64,000 bases of DNA, from positions 19,631,501 through 19,695,500 of the forward strand of contig JAZBRI010000003.1 of NCBI GenBank assembly GCA_036874045.1, written 5' to 3'. Of this stretch, positions 1-10,385 are shown in pieces; the stretch's first letter is position 1; each line of letters opens with the position of its first letter. Origin of the DNA: Cymodocea nodosa. Taxonomy: Eukaryota > Streptophyta > Magnoliopsida > Alismatales > Cymodoceaceae. The notes beneath the pieces were generated by a model. It made no database searches, had not been told where the DNA came from, and saw only the letters and a list, made by a program, of their open reading frames with translations. The position numbers and the translations under genes are program-made.

Positions 1-299
1 ATAGTTATTCTTTTAACCACAAACGAAACTTTGTCGGTTTAGCGGTTACCAAAATTTAAAATTAATAGTGGTACACGTACCCATAAAAATAGGAACCACG
101 ATGCACGTTGCAAGACACGTTCTTGCAATGAGATTTATTCACTTTATGGATGTACATTATATATATAAATCAGAATGTTATTTACGAGTTACCAGCACTT
201 TTAAAAGAAAGGAGAATGCGTTGGAGGAACTAGAAGGAGAAGCAGCTGATTTAACTTCATCCGACAACAAATATTTACTGAATGGAAAGCTTCAGATTG
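1..299 (+). other. Leader and first exon of the gag/F-box transcription unit (copy 1)
   Basis: This AT-rich leader is conserved in three copies (1-299, about 27140-27447, about 36655-36956). It holds a TATA-like run at 158-170 and ends with six codons starting at ATG 282 (M-E-S-F-R-L), followed immediately by GTATGT. The reading frame of ATG 282 is in phase with both downstream exons. An overlapping open frame upstream is in another phase and has no recognisable domain. One short upstream ATG, near 214, would lie between a start placed about 30 bp after the TATA box and ATG 282. Exon status is inferred from the splice consensus and from the intron-less copy at 27447/27448. Confidence 0.7.
158..170 (+). 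promoter_or_regulatory. Candidate internal TATA box (copy 1)
   Basis: The run TATATATATAAAT sits about 115 bp before ATG 282 and is kept at the matching place in the other two leader copies. It lies thousands of bases downstream of the LTR promoter, so it could drive a separate gag/F-box transcript. In such an AT-rich sequence a TATA run alone is weak evidence. Confidence 0.45.
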
Positions 300-400
300 G
301 TATGTAATTAATCTTCTACTATTTATTTATGAGCACATGGACTCGTTCTCTAAGCACTAAGCGATTAGTAAGAACACCTACCTAGGAATTTTCATTGCAG

Positions 401-1669
401 AGGAGTACTGAAAAATTTTCTGAACTGAACTTTAATGAAATTCTTTGGGGTGTAGATAACCTTTCTTTAAAAGAGAATGTAGAGATGGCTGTTCTAGTAG
501 AAAAACCATTAGGAGAAATTCTGTATCCGGAATTAGTTGATGAACCTTCATGTATTGATTGCCAAACTTTGGGGGAGATAGGTTTGAACTAAAATCTAAT
601 TATATTAGTCAATTGCCACATTTTCATGGATTAGAAAGAGAGGCTGCCTATTATTTCCTAAGAGAATTTAATGAAGTTTGTCAAATGATGAAAATACCGA
701 ACATGAGTATAGATGCTATTAAACTTAGATATATCCCTTTTTCTTTAAAAGACAGCTAAGAGATGGTTATATACTCTATCGCCTGATTCAATTTCTACGT
801 GGATTGAATTTTGCTCTATTTTTCTGGAAAAATATTATCCAACACATCAAACGATTAAAAAGAAGAAAAAAATCTTAATGTGTAGCCAAAAATAGGGTGA
901 ATCATTCTGGAAATATTTTGAAAGATTTAAAGATTTATTGATTCAATGTCCACATCATGCAATGAGTAAAACACAATTAATAGGTATAATTTATGAAGGC
1001 ATAGATGTTTCAACGAAATCTTTATTAGAATCTACTTGTCAAAATGGATTTTTAAAGTCATGTAATGAAGAAGCATGGGCATATTTAGAAAACTTTGCAA
1101 AAAGAACTGCATAGTGGGAAAATTTGGCTAAAGCTATTGCAGATAAAAAAATATTGCCAAGAGGAATGCATGAAATAGATTCAAATACTATGCTTGAGGT
1201 GAAATTAAATGAATTAACAAAGAAAATAGAAGAGTTATCATTAAATCAAAAGCTAGCAGAAAAGAATGCAAACATAAATGATTTAGATATTATTTATGCT
1301 AGAAATCAGAGAGATAACTTGGGAAATTCTTATAATCTTAATTGGAGAAATCACCCAAATTTATCTTGGATAAACAACAATTTCCAAGGAGGAGAAAATA
1401 TAAATGAGAAGAATATAAGTTATGAAGCATTACTGGAACAAGGATCTAGAATAGAGAAATTAGAAAAGATAATCCAACAATTAAACAATCGTCTAGATTT
1501 TGTATTTGGAAGTGCTGCAATTCAAAATCAGAATAGAAATATACCACTTAGACAGAAGGAACCAATGGAAGGTAAACCTACTAGAGGATTGCCAATACAA
1601 GTTATACCTAATCCTGTCAATAGAACAGTCAATGAAATTGATACCTCTTATAGGAAGATAGCTGCATGA
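401..1669 (+). pseudogene. gag: Gag capsid-domain protein of Gypsy-F, copy 1 (broken)
   Basis: It matches the plant Athila/Tat-type Gag (retrotrans_gag) pattern: PLGEILYPEL, then FELKSNYISQLPHFHGLERE, AIKLRYIPF, a W-L-Y-T-L stretch, FWKYFERFK and CPHH, then a Gln/Asn-rich tail that ends at its own stop. It would form the virus-like particle. There is no zinc knuckle here; that motif sits at the start of the pol polyprotein at 19091. The protein frame is conserved upstream of ATG 485 to codon 401, which supports an N-terminus supplied by spliced exon 1. Lesions: a frameshift near 580, a 2-nt loss at 753 shared with copy 4, and TAG at about 894 and 1112, both in place of CAG. Confidence 0.85.
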
Positions 1670-1745
1670 AGCAGCATATCTGAAGCAACTATTTGTATGT
1701 ATATATGTTTTTATTTTTAGTTAATAGTATCATAGAGTTAGTCCT

Positions 1746-1774
1746 TAACTCAACGAACTTAGTCCGTTGAGTTA
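1746..1774 (+). repeat. Hairpin repeat between gag and the F-box gene (copy 1)
   Basis: A perfect inverted repeat with arms TAACTCAACG and CGTTGAGTTA and a 9-nt spacer, followed by a degenerate third arm (TAACTCCACGAGG). It lies between the gag stop (1669) and the F-box acceptor (1849). The same hairpin is at 38402-38430 and, with one mismatch, about 46781-46809. Confidence 0.85.
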
Positions 1775-1849
1775 TTCCTTAACTCCACGAGGGTGTGCAG
1801 TAGTTATGTTAATTTTTGTCTCGGCTAAATTTTTGTTTGTGTTATACAG

Positions 1850-2998
1850 AATCAACAAATGGAATTGATGCAATTATCGTTGGATGCACTAAGGGAAGTA
1901 CTAAGTAACTTGTTAGCCAAAGATCTGTGCAAGCTGTGTTATGTATCAACGGAAATTAAAAACTATATTGAAGAAAAATATTTTTAGGGACTACAAGCTA
2001 CAAAAATGACTAAGATTAGAGATGGATTCATATGGAGATCATTTAATCGTAGTTCAATTAATTATGAATATCTGGCTATGGAAGAAACTACTAGAATTCC
2101 ACCTAATGCATTAGAAGGAATAAATCATATTATGGGAATAGATGAAGTGTTAATCATATACAAGACGAGACCAAGGTATGCAAATTTATTATTACCTAAT
2201 ATTTTGATAAGAAATCCTATAATAGGAGAAGAATGGAATATAGGAAGACCTAATAGATTTGAAGTACCAACTGTAAATTGTGGGTTAGCTTTAATATTTT
2301 CTGATAAAAATTCTGCAATTCCTGAAAAATTATATTATTGGAGACCTACAGGAAATTGGGGTGAAGATTTACACTTAAGTGTGTATAATTTTCTGAATAG
2401 ATCTTGGAATGAAAATATTATGATATGTCTAGGACATAAATCATTAATTAACCAAACACATGTCATACTTGATGGAAATATATATCTTGTCACAGATATT
2501 TCAATTGCATTTGGATCTGATTTATACATAGTGAGCATAGACAGTTATGATGAATATATAGAAATTTTACGTGTACCGAGTGATATAGCTAAACCACCAT
2601 CCGCAAAATTTAATAAAATTCAAATAGGAATGTGGTACAATGAAGAAGATGATCCTACTTTATGTCTGATAAGATGGTGGGATGAACTGATGAAATTTCA
2701 AATTTGGATTATGGAAGACATTAATGAATGGAAGTGGGAAGAGAAGTATATTGAAATAGATGTAGAAATAGAAACTGCTACATTACCCTGGAACTAAAAA
2801 GGATCCATTTCTGCATTTCATATCATTAATGGTAATACACTTGTATTTGAAATTTATAATATATTACACGTTTACAAATTAAAAAGAAACAAGAACTGCA
2901 TGAAAACAAAATTAATAGCAAGAAGAATGATGCCTAAAAAGTTTGCTTGGATTGATACATTTATTCCATTTATTCCTACTTTTAAATCATGTTCTTAA
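1850..2998 (+). pseudogene. F-box/FBA protein carried by Gypsy-F, copy 1 (two nonsense codons)
   Basis: About 383 codons. The N-terminal F-box (LSLDALREVLSNL...KDLCKLC) would bind SKP1 of an SCF ubiquitin ligase. The rest looks like an F-box-associated substrate domain: NILIRNPI-GEEWNIGRP near residue 120, LHLSVYNFLNRSW near 180, LCLIRWWDELMKFQIWIMED near 280. Four copies occur in the window, always downstream of leader or gag, so the gene belongs to the element. ATG 1859 is the first internal start; the predicted spliced start is ATG 282. Premature stops: TAG at about 1986 and TAA at 2795, both at Gln codons in sister copies. Substrate unknown; the SCF role is inferred from the family. Confidence 0.85.
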
Positions 2999-4713
2999 GC
3001 TATGATTTTGTGTTTAATGTTGTGTGTATTCTACGTTTATGTATAATAAAAAAAATCAATCCAGTTTGTTGGTATCTGTTTTGGGAAACTAACTGGCTTG
3101 CTTGTGAGCCACCAAAGGCATAGGAGTCTGGGTTCCACACAAGATACTGAATTATCAAAATCGTTTAAGTGTTATTTCATTTTATATTTTGCTTCTATCT
3201 GTGAATGAAAAGTTTTCAGAATCAAAAATCGGAATATGCAGAAGGAGATACAAACAGAACAAGGTATGTAACCAATTACTTACCTTGGATTTTAAATCAA
3301 ACAAAACTGTATTCATGCCTGCTACAATTACTATACTTATTGTCAAATCTTTTACATTGAGGACAATGCAAAATGTAGGTATGGGGGGGAGTTAATTAAA
3401 GTAACAGCCATGTAAGTTTGTTAATTAAAGAAATTAAAATGGTACTGCAAAGTTGTGGAATTTATGAACTTGCTGTAACTATCTAATAATTGTGACTGTA
3501 AAATTTATAATCTGTAACTACTTGAATGTTATATTTAGAAGGCTATATATGATGCTATAGAATTTATTATTTATGCAAATCTAGATATAGTATCTTATGA
3601 TTTTTCTGAATTTCATGAGTTTAAGAGTTTCACGATTTTAAAATGAAATCAGAATGCTTAATGAAAAATCAGTAAATTATCTGAAGTCCTGAAGGAGCTG
3701 AGATGTGAATTCTAGATTAAATGAAACACATATGATTAAAGATACATTTAATTTGACTGATTGAACTTGTAGAATGATTTATGTGTAGATCTTATTAAAC
3801 TATAGAAAAAGTATGAGCTTATTGTTATGGATTCATATTTTCAGTAAATGATAGAAACAGGACTATATGAGATTGGTGTTTTACTTCATTTGTATTAATG
3901 AAATACGTACATATACAGTATGTGATTACTGCTTTGTTTTGTGTGTATTTTGATTGAAGAAAAAGAAAAAAAAAGAGAGAAAAAATTGAGAGTTTATTGA
4001 CTTGTTTGATCACGAGCCTTTTGTACTTGAGCAGATAGGTATGTAAGGATTGTTGATTTGAAAAAGGACTCTTGAAATCTGGCAACCTAAGATCCTGATC
4101 AGATATGGGATTGTTGACTAAAAGCTCGTTACATGGGTACATTAGAAAGCTCCTGTATGATTCAAGCTTGTCAAATTAACTTTTAAAGTACAAAAAAAAA
4201 AAAGAGAAGAAAAGAAAAAGAAAAAAAAACATATACTGTTCTGAAAAGATACAATTGTTTTGTGAAATACAGATATCTTATGAATCGAGTATATTCTCTG
4301 TTATCTAGAATTGCTGTAATATGAATCTAGAATTGACTTTTGAAGTTGTTTTAATGGAGATACAATTCTTTATTCTACTTGTCTTAATCATATTGAATTG
4401 GATTGTACTTTGATTCATATGTTGTTGAAATTTCTTCTAGAAATCTTATTGGGAAATTCAGGATGGTAGATGATGAAAAGAAGAAAAAAATGATAATATA
4501 ATTAACACCTATGTGATGATGATATACTTTCTATGTAATTGACATATATTCTAAGTATATTTGTAGGTTGATTACTGAAACTTACAGAATATATATTCTT
4601 ATGTTGAATAGAAGAAAAAAGAAGAAGATGAATTAATTCTAGCACTTTTTGAAAGACCAATTAATTAGATCTTGGTTTGCTAAGGGACTAGCAAAAGTTA
4701 GGTATGGGGGAAG
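2999..4713 (+). other. 3' non-coding block of Gypsy-F, copy 1, with two polypurine tracts
   Basis: No coding region is supported. Conserved pieces are a motif around 3100-3150 (GCCACCAAAGGCATAGGAG), the Athila-type ACATTGAGGACAATG at about 3355 followed by a G-rich tract at 3380-3391, and a segment of about 1 kb (about 3570-4600) that is also present in Copia-S at 12465-13440. The block ends in GGTATGGGGGAAG directly before the LTR. Antisense frames here are not convincing. Confidence 0.7.
4703..4713 (+). promoter_or_regulatory. Polypurine tract for plus-strand priming (copy 1)
   Basis: TATGGGGGAAG is followed immediately by TGTTTAGAATG, the LTR start. The same junction occurs at 41429-41439 and 51481-51491. 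Confidence 0.8.
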
Positions 4714-5228
4714 TGTTTAGAATGAAAAAGTGCATATTATTAACGGATAAATGATGGTTAATTGCATAATATTTAGCTTATCATATGAGAATTAAGCCAT
4801 TATGTTATAATTGCATTGTTATATGCTTTAATTGAAGAATCTGCTTAATTTTGGGGAATTAATGTTAATTTAGTACATTTCTGAATTGTCGGTAAGTTGC
4901 AAGTTGTGAAATTCTTAAGTATCCGAATTTTCTGATATTTCAGACAGTTATGTTTAACAGACCGAATATGTCAGATAGTTATGTTTATATTGCAGAACAG
5001 TTATGTTTTGAAAGAATATTTTATTATTTTCAAAAGGACACGTGTCATGTTCTCGTAAAGTGACTTAAGTGGATTTTCGGTGATTTAGCTGTAACTATTT
5101 GAAATGCATCTGAGCATTGGATAGTTAAACCTGTAACTCTCCGAAATGGGTATTTTATTATTAAACTGCTGCTGACACGTGTCGAGATTTAGTAGATTTA
5201 CTTAAGTTATATATCGGTGAGTTAGCTG

Positions 5229-5264
5229 TAACTATCCGAAATGCATTTAAGCATCGGATAGTTA
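5229..5264 (+). repeat. Class-2 hairpin in the Gypsy-F LTR
   Basis: Perfect 11-bp arms TAACTATCCGA and TCGGATAGTTA with a 14-nt loop. Degenerate units adjoin it from about 5085 to 5310. The same unit is tandemly repeated about three times in the LTR at 41900-42030. Confidence 0.85.
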
Positions 5265-5538
5265 AGTTTATAAGTATCTGAAATACACTTGAGCATCGGA
5301 TAGTTAAATTTATGCACGTGTTTTTATAGTTAAATCAATGAAGAAAGTTCATTGAGTTATCTGTAACTCCACGGACTATTTATTTTCTAATATGCTACTG
5401 TAGCGGTTGTAGAAACAGGACAGTTGGAAGAAAAACCACGATTGCATGTATTGCGCAGGGAGAAGAAATCATCGCTGTTGATATGAATGAAGGAAATCCA
5501 ACTGATCATTCAAGCAGAAGCAGTTACTACTGAAGAAA

Positions 5539-5546
5539 TATAAAAG
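5539..5546 (+). promoter_or_regulatory. LTR TATA box (copy 1)
   Basis: TATAAAAG in the mid-LTR context GAAGAAATATAAAAG, conserved in the LTRs at 17730, 42257, 44703 and 52301. Transcription would start about 30 bp downstream, placing U3 to the left. Confidence 0.65.
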
Positions 5547-6749
5547 AAAAGAAGAAAAAGAAGTGCGGGTGTGATCGATGGACGGCTAGTGTATATAGAG
5601 GAGGAGTACCGAGCTTTCTGTAGACAGTATCGGCGATTCTCCGAAGTATCACACCAACTATCATTACCACCACCATATCCACCTTAATCACCAACCATCG
5701 GAGGTCTATGAGAATACTTTCTTGATGTCAGGTCGATTCCAAGCCAAACACAATGCTTGACAACCACTGTGAGGAGTGATCGCATCGCGGGAAGGGAAGC
5801 CATTTTCACCAATCGCTAACTCATATCTCAGGAGATCGTAAAGCTTTTAGCCTTGGCTTTGGGTTGATGTATGTATGCTGAAGAGAAGATTATCTTGCAA
5901 TTCTAGACTCGCGATTCTATAAGGAGAGGAGACAGAATTGTAAGTATTTAATTTTCAGTGGTGTAATTGCGTTGCAAGTAGTGTCGGAAGTATTTACTGT
6001 CGAGTGAGATTACTTTACATTTCACCTTTCGCCCATTTCCATGTTCATATTAAAACAAAAATACCAAAAACAATTTATCTATGTTTGTATGTTGTATTTG
6101 AGTGTTGTATTATTTGTGTTGTATCATGATTAATGTTATATTTGTCAGTGTTGTGATTGTTTTATGTTTGTTTTAGTTTTACAGTTTACTGAAATTGGTT
6201 CGTTTAAAAGACTTAAAGATTTTAATGGTTACTATTTGAATTATCTGAATGTTAGTATTGCTTAATGATAAATCCAATGTTTACTAACATTAAAGAGCTT
6301 AATTGATGTTATTTACAATCTGTGGAATCACCCAATGGTTGGCCGAATTCCTCTGTAAATAGCAGTATTAAAAAGAAAAGACAGGCTCATAGAGTTAACT
6401 TAAGTCCACGAGGTTAGTCCGTTGAGTTAGCCATAACTCAATGAACTTTATCTGTTGAGTTAATTGTAATTCAACGGAGAGCTTATTGAATATATAAATT
6501 TGATTGTTAACAAACGGATAGTTCTAAGCTTTTCAGTAATTCCTTGTAGGATCGACCTGTACTTGCACACTGATATAATAGACTGTGCACTTGTAGTTAA
6601 AGTACAAATTGGAATTAATATCTAAATTGTATTAAAGGTTGTTTGTTTACTTCTAAAAGAAAGAATAGGCATAAAGATAAATTAACTAAGTAAAAACAGA
6701 AGTAACAAATCCAAGTTTTTCTAGTGTAGTGCTGGGAAAACGCAAACAA

Positions 6750-7296
6750 TATGCATGAAATGAAGATACAATATAAAAGGCATAGAATTCTCGTTGATCA
6801 AACTATCCCTGCACACCAAAAGAAAAATCTCTTTTAGGGATCAAAAACACATTCTCAGGGAAAATCTCTCAAGTGAAAGAAAATTCAGTGAAGCAGAAAA
6901 AGGTATTATATACGTCACTGAAGATTTGAAGTATTAGAAGAAAGCAAATTCGGTGAAGCAGAGAAAGACAAGATATTCGTCATTGAAGAATTGCTGAAGA
7001 AGAAAAAGAAGAAGAAGAAAGATCTTAAACAGGGAAAAATGTTTTAAATTCCGTAAATTAGTTTTCTTTGTTTGTAGTTATGAAATTGTTTAGATGATAT
7101 ATGGTATCAAGATATAATTGCATCTATAATTTCTGAGGAGAATTGAATTGTATATTGTAATTGAAACCTTGAATAAAAATGATTTTATGAAAACAATGTC
7201 TCGACTTGTTTTTGAGTTATAAAGTTTCAATTATATGTCAGAAAATATTAAAAATACACAATTCACCCCCCTCTTGTGTAGTCATACGATCCTACA
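6750..7296 (+). repeat. Copia-S 5' LTR, 5'-truncated
   Basis: It corresponds to the last third of the complete solo LTR at 49325-50942, with TATAAAAG at 6772-6779 and the conserved end TTCACCCCCCTCTTGTGTAG then CCTACA. U3 is missing, so the enhancer part is lost. Confidence 0.85.
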
Positions 7297-7298
7297 AG

Positions 7299-7310
7299 TG
7301 GTATCAGAGC
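7299..7310 (+). other. Primer binding site, initiator tRNA-Met type
   Basis: TGGTATCAGAGC, the standard Ty1/copia primer site, two bases after the LTR end. Confidence 0.95.
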
Positions 7311-7496
7311 TTCGTTAATAATCTTTGATATAAAATCGATACCAACTTATTTAATATCATTGCTTATTCTACCTTCCTAGTTTTTAAACAGAAATTAATA
7401 TCTGAGCATATGTTTAACTTTCTTGATTTAAGGCTCAAGTTGTTTTAAAGTTTTTAGATTGTTTAAAATCAAATAGGTTGAAAAATCTAAGGTAAG

Positions 7497-9730
7497 ATGG
7501 CTACTGGAAATGGTAATTTTTCTTTATATGAAGGCCAAAATCTTAATCGTCCTCCTTTATTTGATGAAATACATTTTTAATATTGGAAATATAGGATGAC
7601 TGTTTTTCTTCAAAGTATAGATCATAAGTTGTGGTTCATGATTTCTAAATCATATACTCCGTTAACTACTCCCTATAATACTTGGACAATTACTGAAAAA
7701 GAAAAAGAAACTCTGAATGCTAAGGGCTTAAATATTTTATTTTGTGCATTGAGTTATGAATAGTTCAATAAAGTGTCGGCATATAAATCTACTTATGAGG
7801 TGTGGCATGCATTAGAAGTTTCACATGAAGGTACTTCTCAAGTTAAAGAGACTAAAATAAACATGTTGATTCATAAGTATGAACTCTTTAAGATGCATGA
7901 AGACGAAAATATTTCTGAGATGTTTTCCAGATTTCTTGATATCATAAACTCTTTAAAATGTTTAGGAAAGAATTTTGAATAGAAGGATTTGGTGAGGAAA
8001 ATTCTCAGATCCCTAAGTTTTAAATGGTCTTAGAAAGTAACATCAATTGAGGAATCACGAGATTTAAATGTTTATACTATGAATGAACTTATAGGTAACT
8101 TAACAGCTTATGAAGCTCAATTAAATGAATCACTAAGTCACAACAAACTAAAAATGAAAAAAGAAATAGCCTTCGAAATTAATTCAGATTCTGATATATC
8201 TACTAATTCTGACGAGGATTTGATTTTGCTGACTAGGAAATTCAAGAAAGCATGGAAAGCTAGGAAACAGCAAAGGAATAAAAATGATAAACCCTCAACG
8301 TCAAAATCATTGAATGACAAGAATTCTTCATCCAGAAAGTATGTATGTTACAATTGTAAGAAACCTGGACATATTTCTCTAGATTGTCCTATGAGGAAAA
8401 ATGAAAAGTAAAGTAGGACAAATCAGAAGAAGACAGCTCAGAAAACTCAGAAAAAGTTTTACAAGAAAAAGGCTTTGAAGGTCACTTGGGATGACATGTC
8501 TGAAGAGTCTGAATCTGAAGAATCAGCATCAAAATCTTCACATTCAGAAGGAGAACAAGAGTTAGAAGACGTTGCTCATGTGTACTTCATGGCAGATGAG
8601 TCTGAGGTAATATCTGATCCTGAAAGTCATTCAGATTTCAACTTTGATGAATTATTATGTGCTTATCATGCATTATTATAAAAACTTAAAGTATGTAAAC
8701 TAGAAAATAAGAATATTAGAAAATCTTTATCCATTATGGAAGAATAAAATTGTTTCCTATCTACTACTTTAGAAAAGTTTAAATGTGATAATGAAAATCA
8801 TGCTAGAGATTTGCAAAAATTTAGATTTAATGAATGTATCTTGCATGAACAAATACAGAATATAAATGCTGAAAAATTAAAGATAGAATCTGAAAATGAA
8901 ATGTTGAGAAACAATATAAATGAACTTGAATTAGAGATAGATAAATTAAAACTGAGAGAGTTAGATTTAAATTGTACCATTGAGAAATGAAATTTAAGTC
9001 AAACTAAGTTAGACAAACTAACTAGTACCCCTACGATGTCTTATAAATTTGGCTTAGGATTTGATTATCCTGAATATCCTGAATCTCAAGCAAATAAAGG
9101 ATTTATTAGTTGCAGTTTAAGTAAATCTAAGACTAAAATTCCTTTTATTATGAAACAAGGTAATAAATATGTAGAAGTAGGTACTTCAAGGGATGAATCA
9201 TGTAGTAATAATATAAATCAATGTGATTTGTCAAATTGTACTTCTAACATGACTATTAATGTTTTTAAAAATCTTGTTTCTTGTTCTGGAAATTTAGTTT
9301 CTAATGTTTCTAAAATTTCAGACAATTCTAGTAAACTGAAAATTCAGAAACTTGAGCATGTAATTCAATACACTGGTATTAGACCAATTACTCATTCTGC
9401 ATGTGATAAAACTAAAAATTCTTATGTAGAAAAAGATTTTGTATGTACGAATAATGTTAATACAAGTACGAAATCTTGGTATGAACTTATTGAAATGTAT
9501 GAGCATGACCAAAATAAATTAAAATCTGATAAAAATCCGTTTGGTCTTGATTATACTACATCTGAAAACAAAAAGAATGATTGTAAAAGCAATAATGCTA
9601 TATGTGAGTATGAAGCTAATGATAAATCAATAGTACTTACAATTAATAAGAATACAAATGATAATGTTAAACTATTTTTAAACAAAAAGAAGAAATATGC
9701 ATTTAATGAACTTGGTCCTCAACAACATTA
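7497..9730 (+). pseudogene. gag: Copia-S Gag (SIRE-like), several nonsense codons
   Basis: The first ATG (7497) gives MATGNGNFSLYEGQNLNRPP, typical of SIRE-type Gag. The capsid region (FLQSIDHKLW; MWHALEVS-like YEVWHALEVSHEGTSQ; MFSRFLDIINSLK) runs to about 8070. A CCHC zinc knuckle, C-Y-N-C-K-K-P-G-H-I-S-L-D-C, is at about 8350-8390. Then come an acidic Ser/Glu tract, a Lys/Glu/Asn-rich coiled coil (8690-8990) and a spacer ending FNELGPQQH. Stops at about 7579, 7762, 7981, 8409, 8682 and 9729 mostly replace Gln, Tyr or Trp codons seen in the minus-strand copy at 54535-57155. It would build the particle and bind RNA. Confidence 0.85.
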
Positions 9731-9758
9731 GGTACCAAGAAAAAGTTTTTCTTAATTT

Positions 9759-10385
9759 GTGTTGCAGGAGGAAACAACATCAAAATGGATCTTGGATAGT
9801 GGAGCGTCAAGTCACATGACCGGACAAAAAAGTCTATTACAAAATTTTACAAATACCATGAAAGGAAGTGTAATATTTGGAAACAAAAGCAAAGATAAAA
9901 TCATAGGTATGGGCAATGTTCAAATAACTCCTACTTGTGTTATTTCGAATATACTATATGTAGAAAACCTAGGATTTAATTTGCTGAGTGTCATAAAACT
10001 AACTAAAAATGGATATTATGTAGTGTTTGAAGATAATGTATGCAAAATAATTGATAAAAATACAGATGAAATTAAGTTTATTATTAAAAGAAAAGGTTCT
10101 GTATGTACTTTATCTTTACCTTCTAGTGCAGTTGATTTAAATTCCTATTTGCTAGCTGAAACTAGTGATGCATATCTGTGGCATAGAAGGATTGGGCATA
10201 TAAATATGAAACTGTTACATAATCTATCAAAAAAACATTTAGTGAGAGGTTTACCAAAGATTAAATACTCAAAGGACTTTATGTGTGATGCATGTGAGTT
10301 AGGTAAACTTCATAAAAACTCTTTTAAATCCAAAAATTTCCTATATGAAACCATTTGGCTGCAAGTGTTTTATTCTAAATACTAA
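9759..10385 (+). pseudogene. pol: Copia-S protease and GAG-pre-integrase; integrase core deleted
   Basis: The aspartic protease shows WILDSGASSHMTG (active site D-S-G) near 9790. The GAG-pre-integrase zinc motif follows: W-H-R-R-I-G-H-I-N-M near 10180 and C-D-A-C-E-L-G-K near 10285. After F-K-S-K-N the sequence jumps near 10335 to M-K-P-F-G-C-K-C-F, which normally lies after the integrase catalytic core. The whole DDE domain is thus absent and the frame also changes. The element could not integrate without a helper. Confidence 0.85.

Larger units (their letters stand above)
300..1849 (+). other. Predicted intron containing gag (F-box splice form); inner 101-nt intron 300-400 for the gag form
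   Basis: The donor is GTATGT at 300. Two acceptors are visible: TTTTCATTGCAG ending at 400 and the T-rich stretch ending GTTATACAG at 1849. Splicing 299 to 401 continues the frame of ATG 282 into gag. Splicing 299 to 1850 continues the same frame into the F-box gene. The copy at 27447/27448 reads CAGATTG then AATCAACAAATGG, exactly the product of the second splice. Without splicing, the frame of ATG 282 hits TAA after nine codons. Confidence 0.75.
1..6748 (+). mobile_element. Gypsy-F copy 1: 3' half of an Athila-like Ty3/gypsy element with gag, F-box gene and LTR
   Basis: The window opens inside the element. In order it shows a leader with a TATA box, an alternatively spliceable first exon, the Gag capsid region, a hairpin repeat, an F-box gene, a long 3' non-coding block, a polypurine tract and a 2-kb LTR. 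The same order recurs at 36650-44669 and, without its 5' part, at 45485-53445, so it is the real structure of the family. The pol half expected upstream lies outside the window. Right after the LTR terminus (CAAACA) a truncated copia LTR begins at 6750, so the right flank is rearranged. Confidence 0.85.
4714..6748 (+). repeat. Gypsy-F LTR (copy 1)
   Basis: About 2035 bp, from TGTTTAGAATG after the polypurine tract to the terminus ...CGCAAACA. It contains TATAAAAG at 5539-5546, hairpin repeats near 5080-5320 and 6390-6480, and a conserved 3' part (GGATCGACCTGTACTTGCACAC near 6550). The end is set by comparison with 18969 (before a PBS) and 29919. Near the end this copy lacks about 30 bp that other copies have (ATTGGAGATCTAATTAGATATTC). 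Confidence 0.8.

Noticed and set aside
68..307. Leader frame 68-307 as a separate protein
   Set aside because: It starts with GTG, has no domain and is out of phase with both spliced products; it carries a stop in the 27-kb copy. ATG 282 in another frame explains the region better.
3825..4142. Antisense open frames of 60-105 codons in the 3' blocks, gag, pol and LTRs (e.g. 3825-4142, 15285-15548, 19981-20259, 22769-23026, 42160-42538)
   Set aside because: They mirror conserved sense-strand or non-coding sequence, have no domain, and are not kept between copies.
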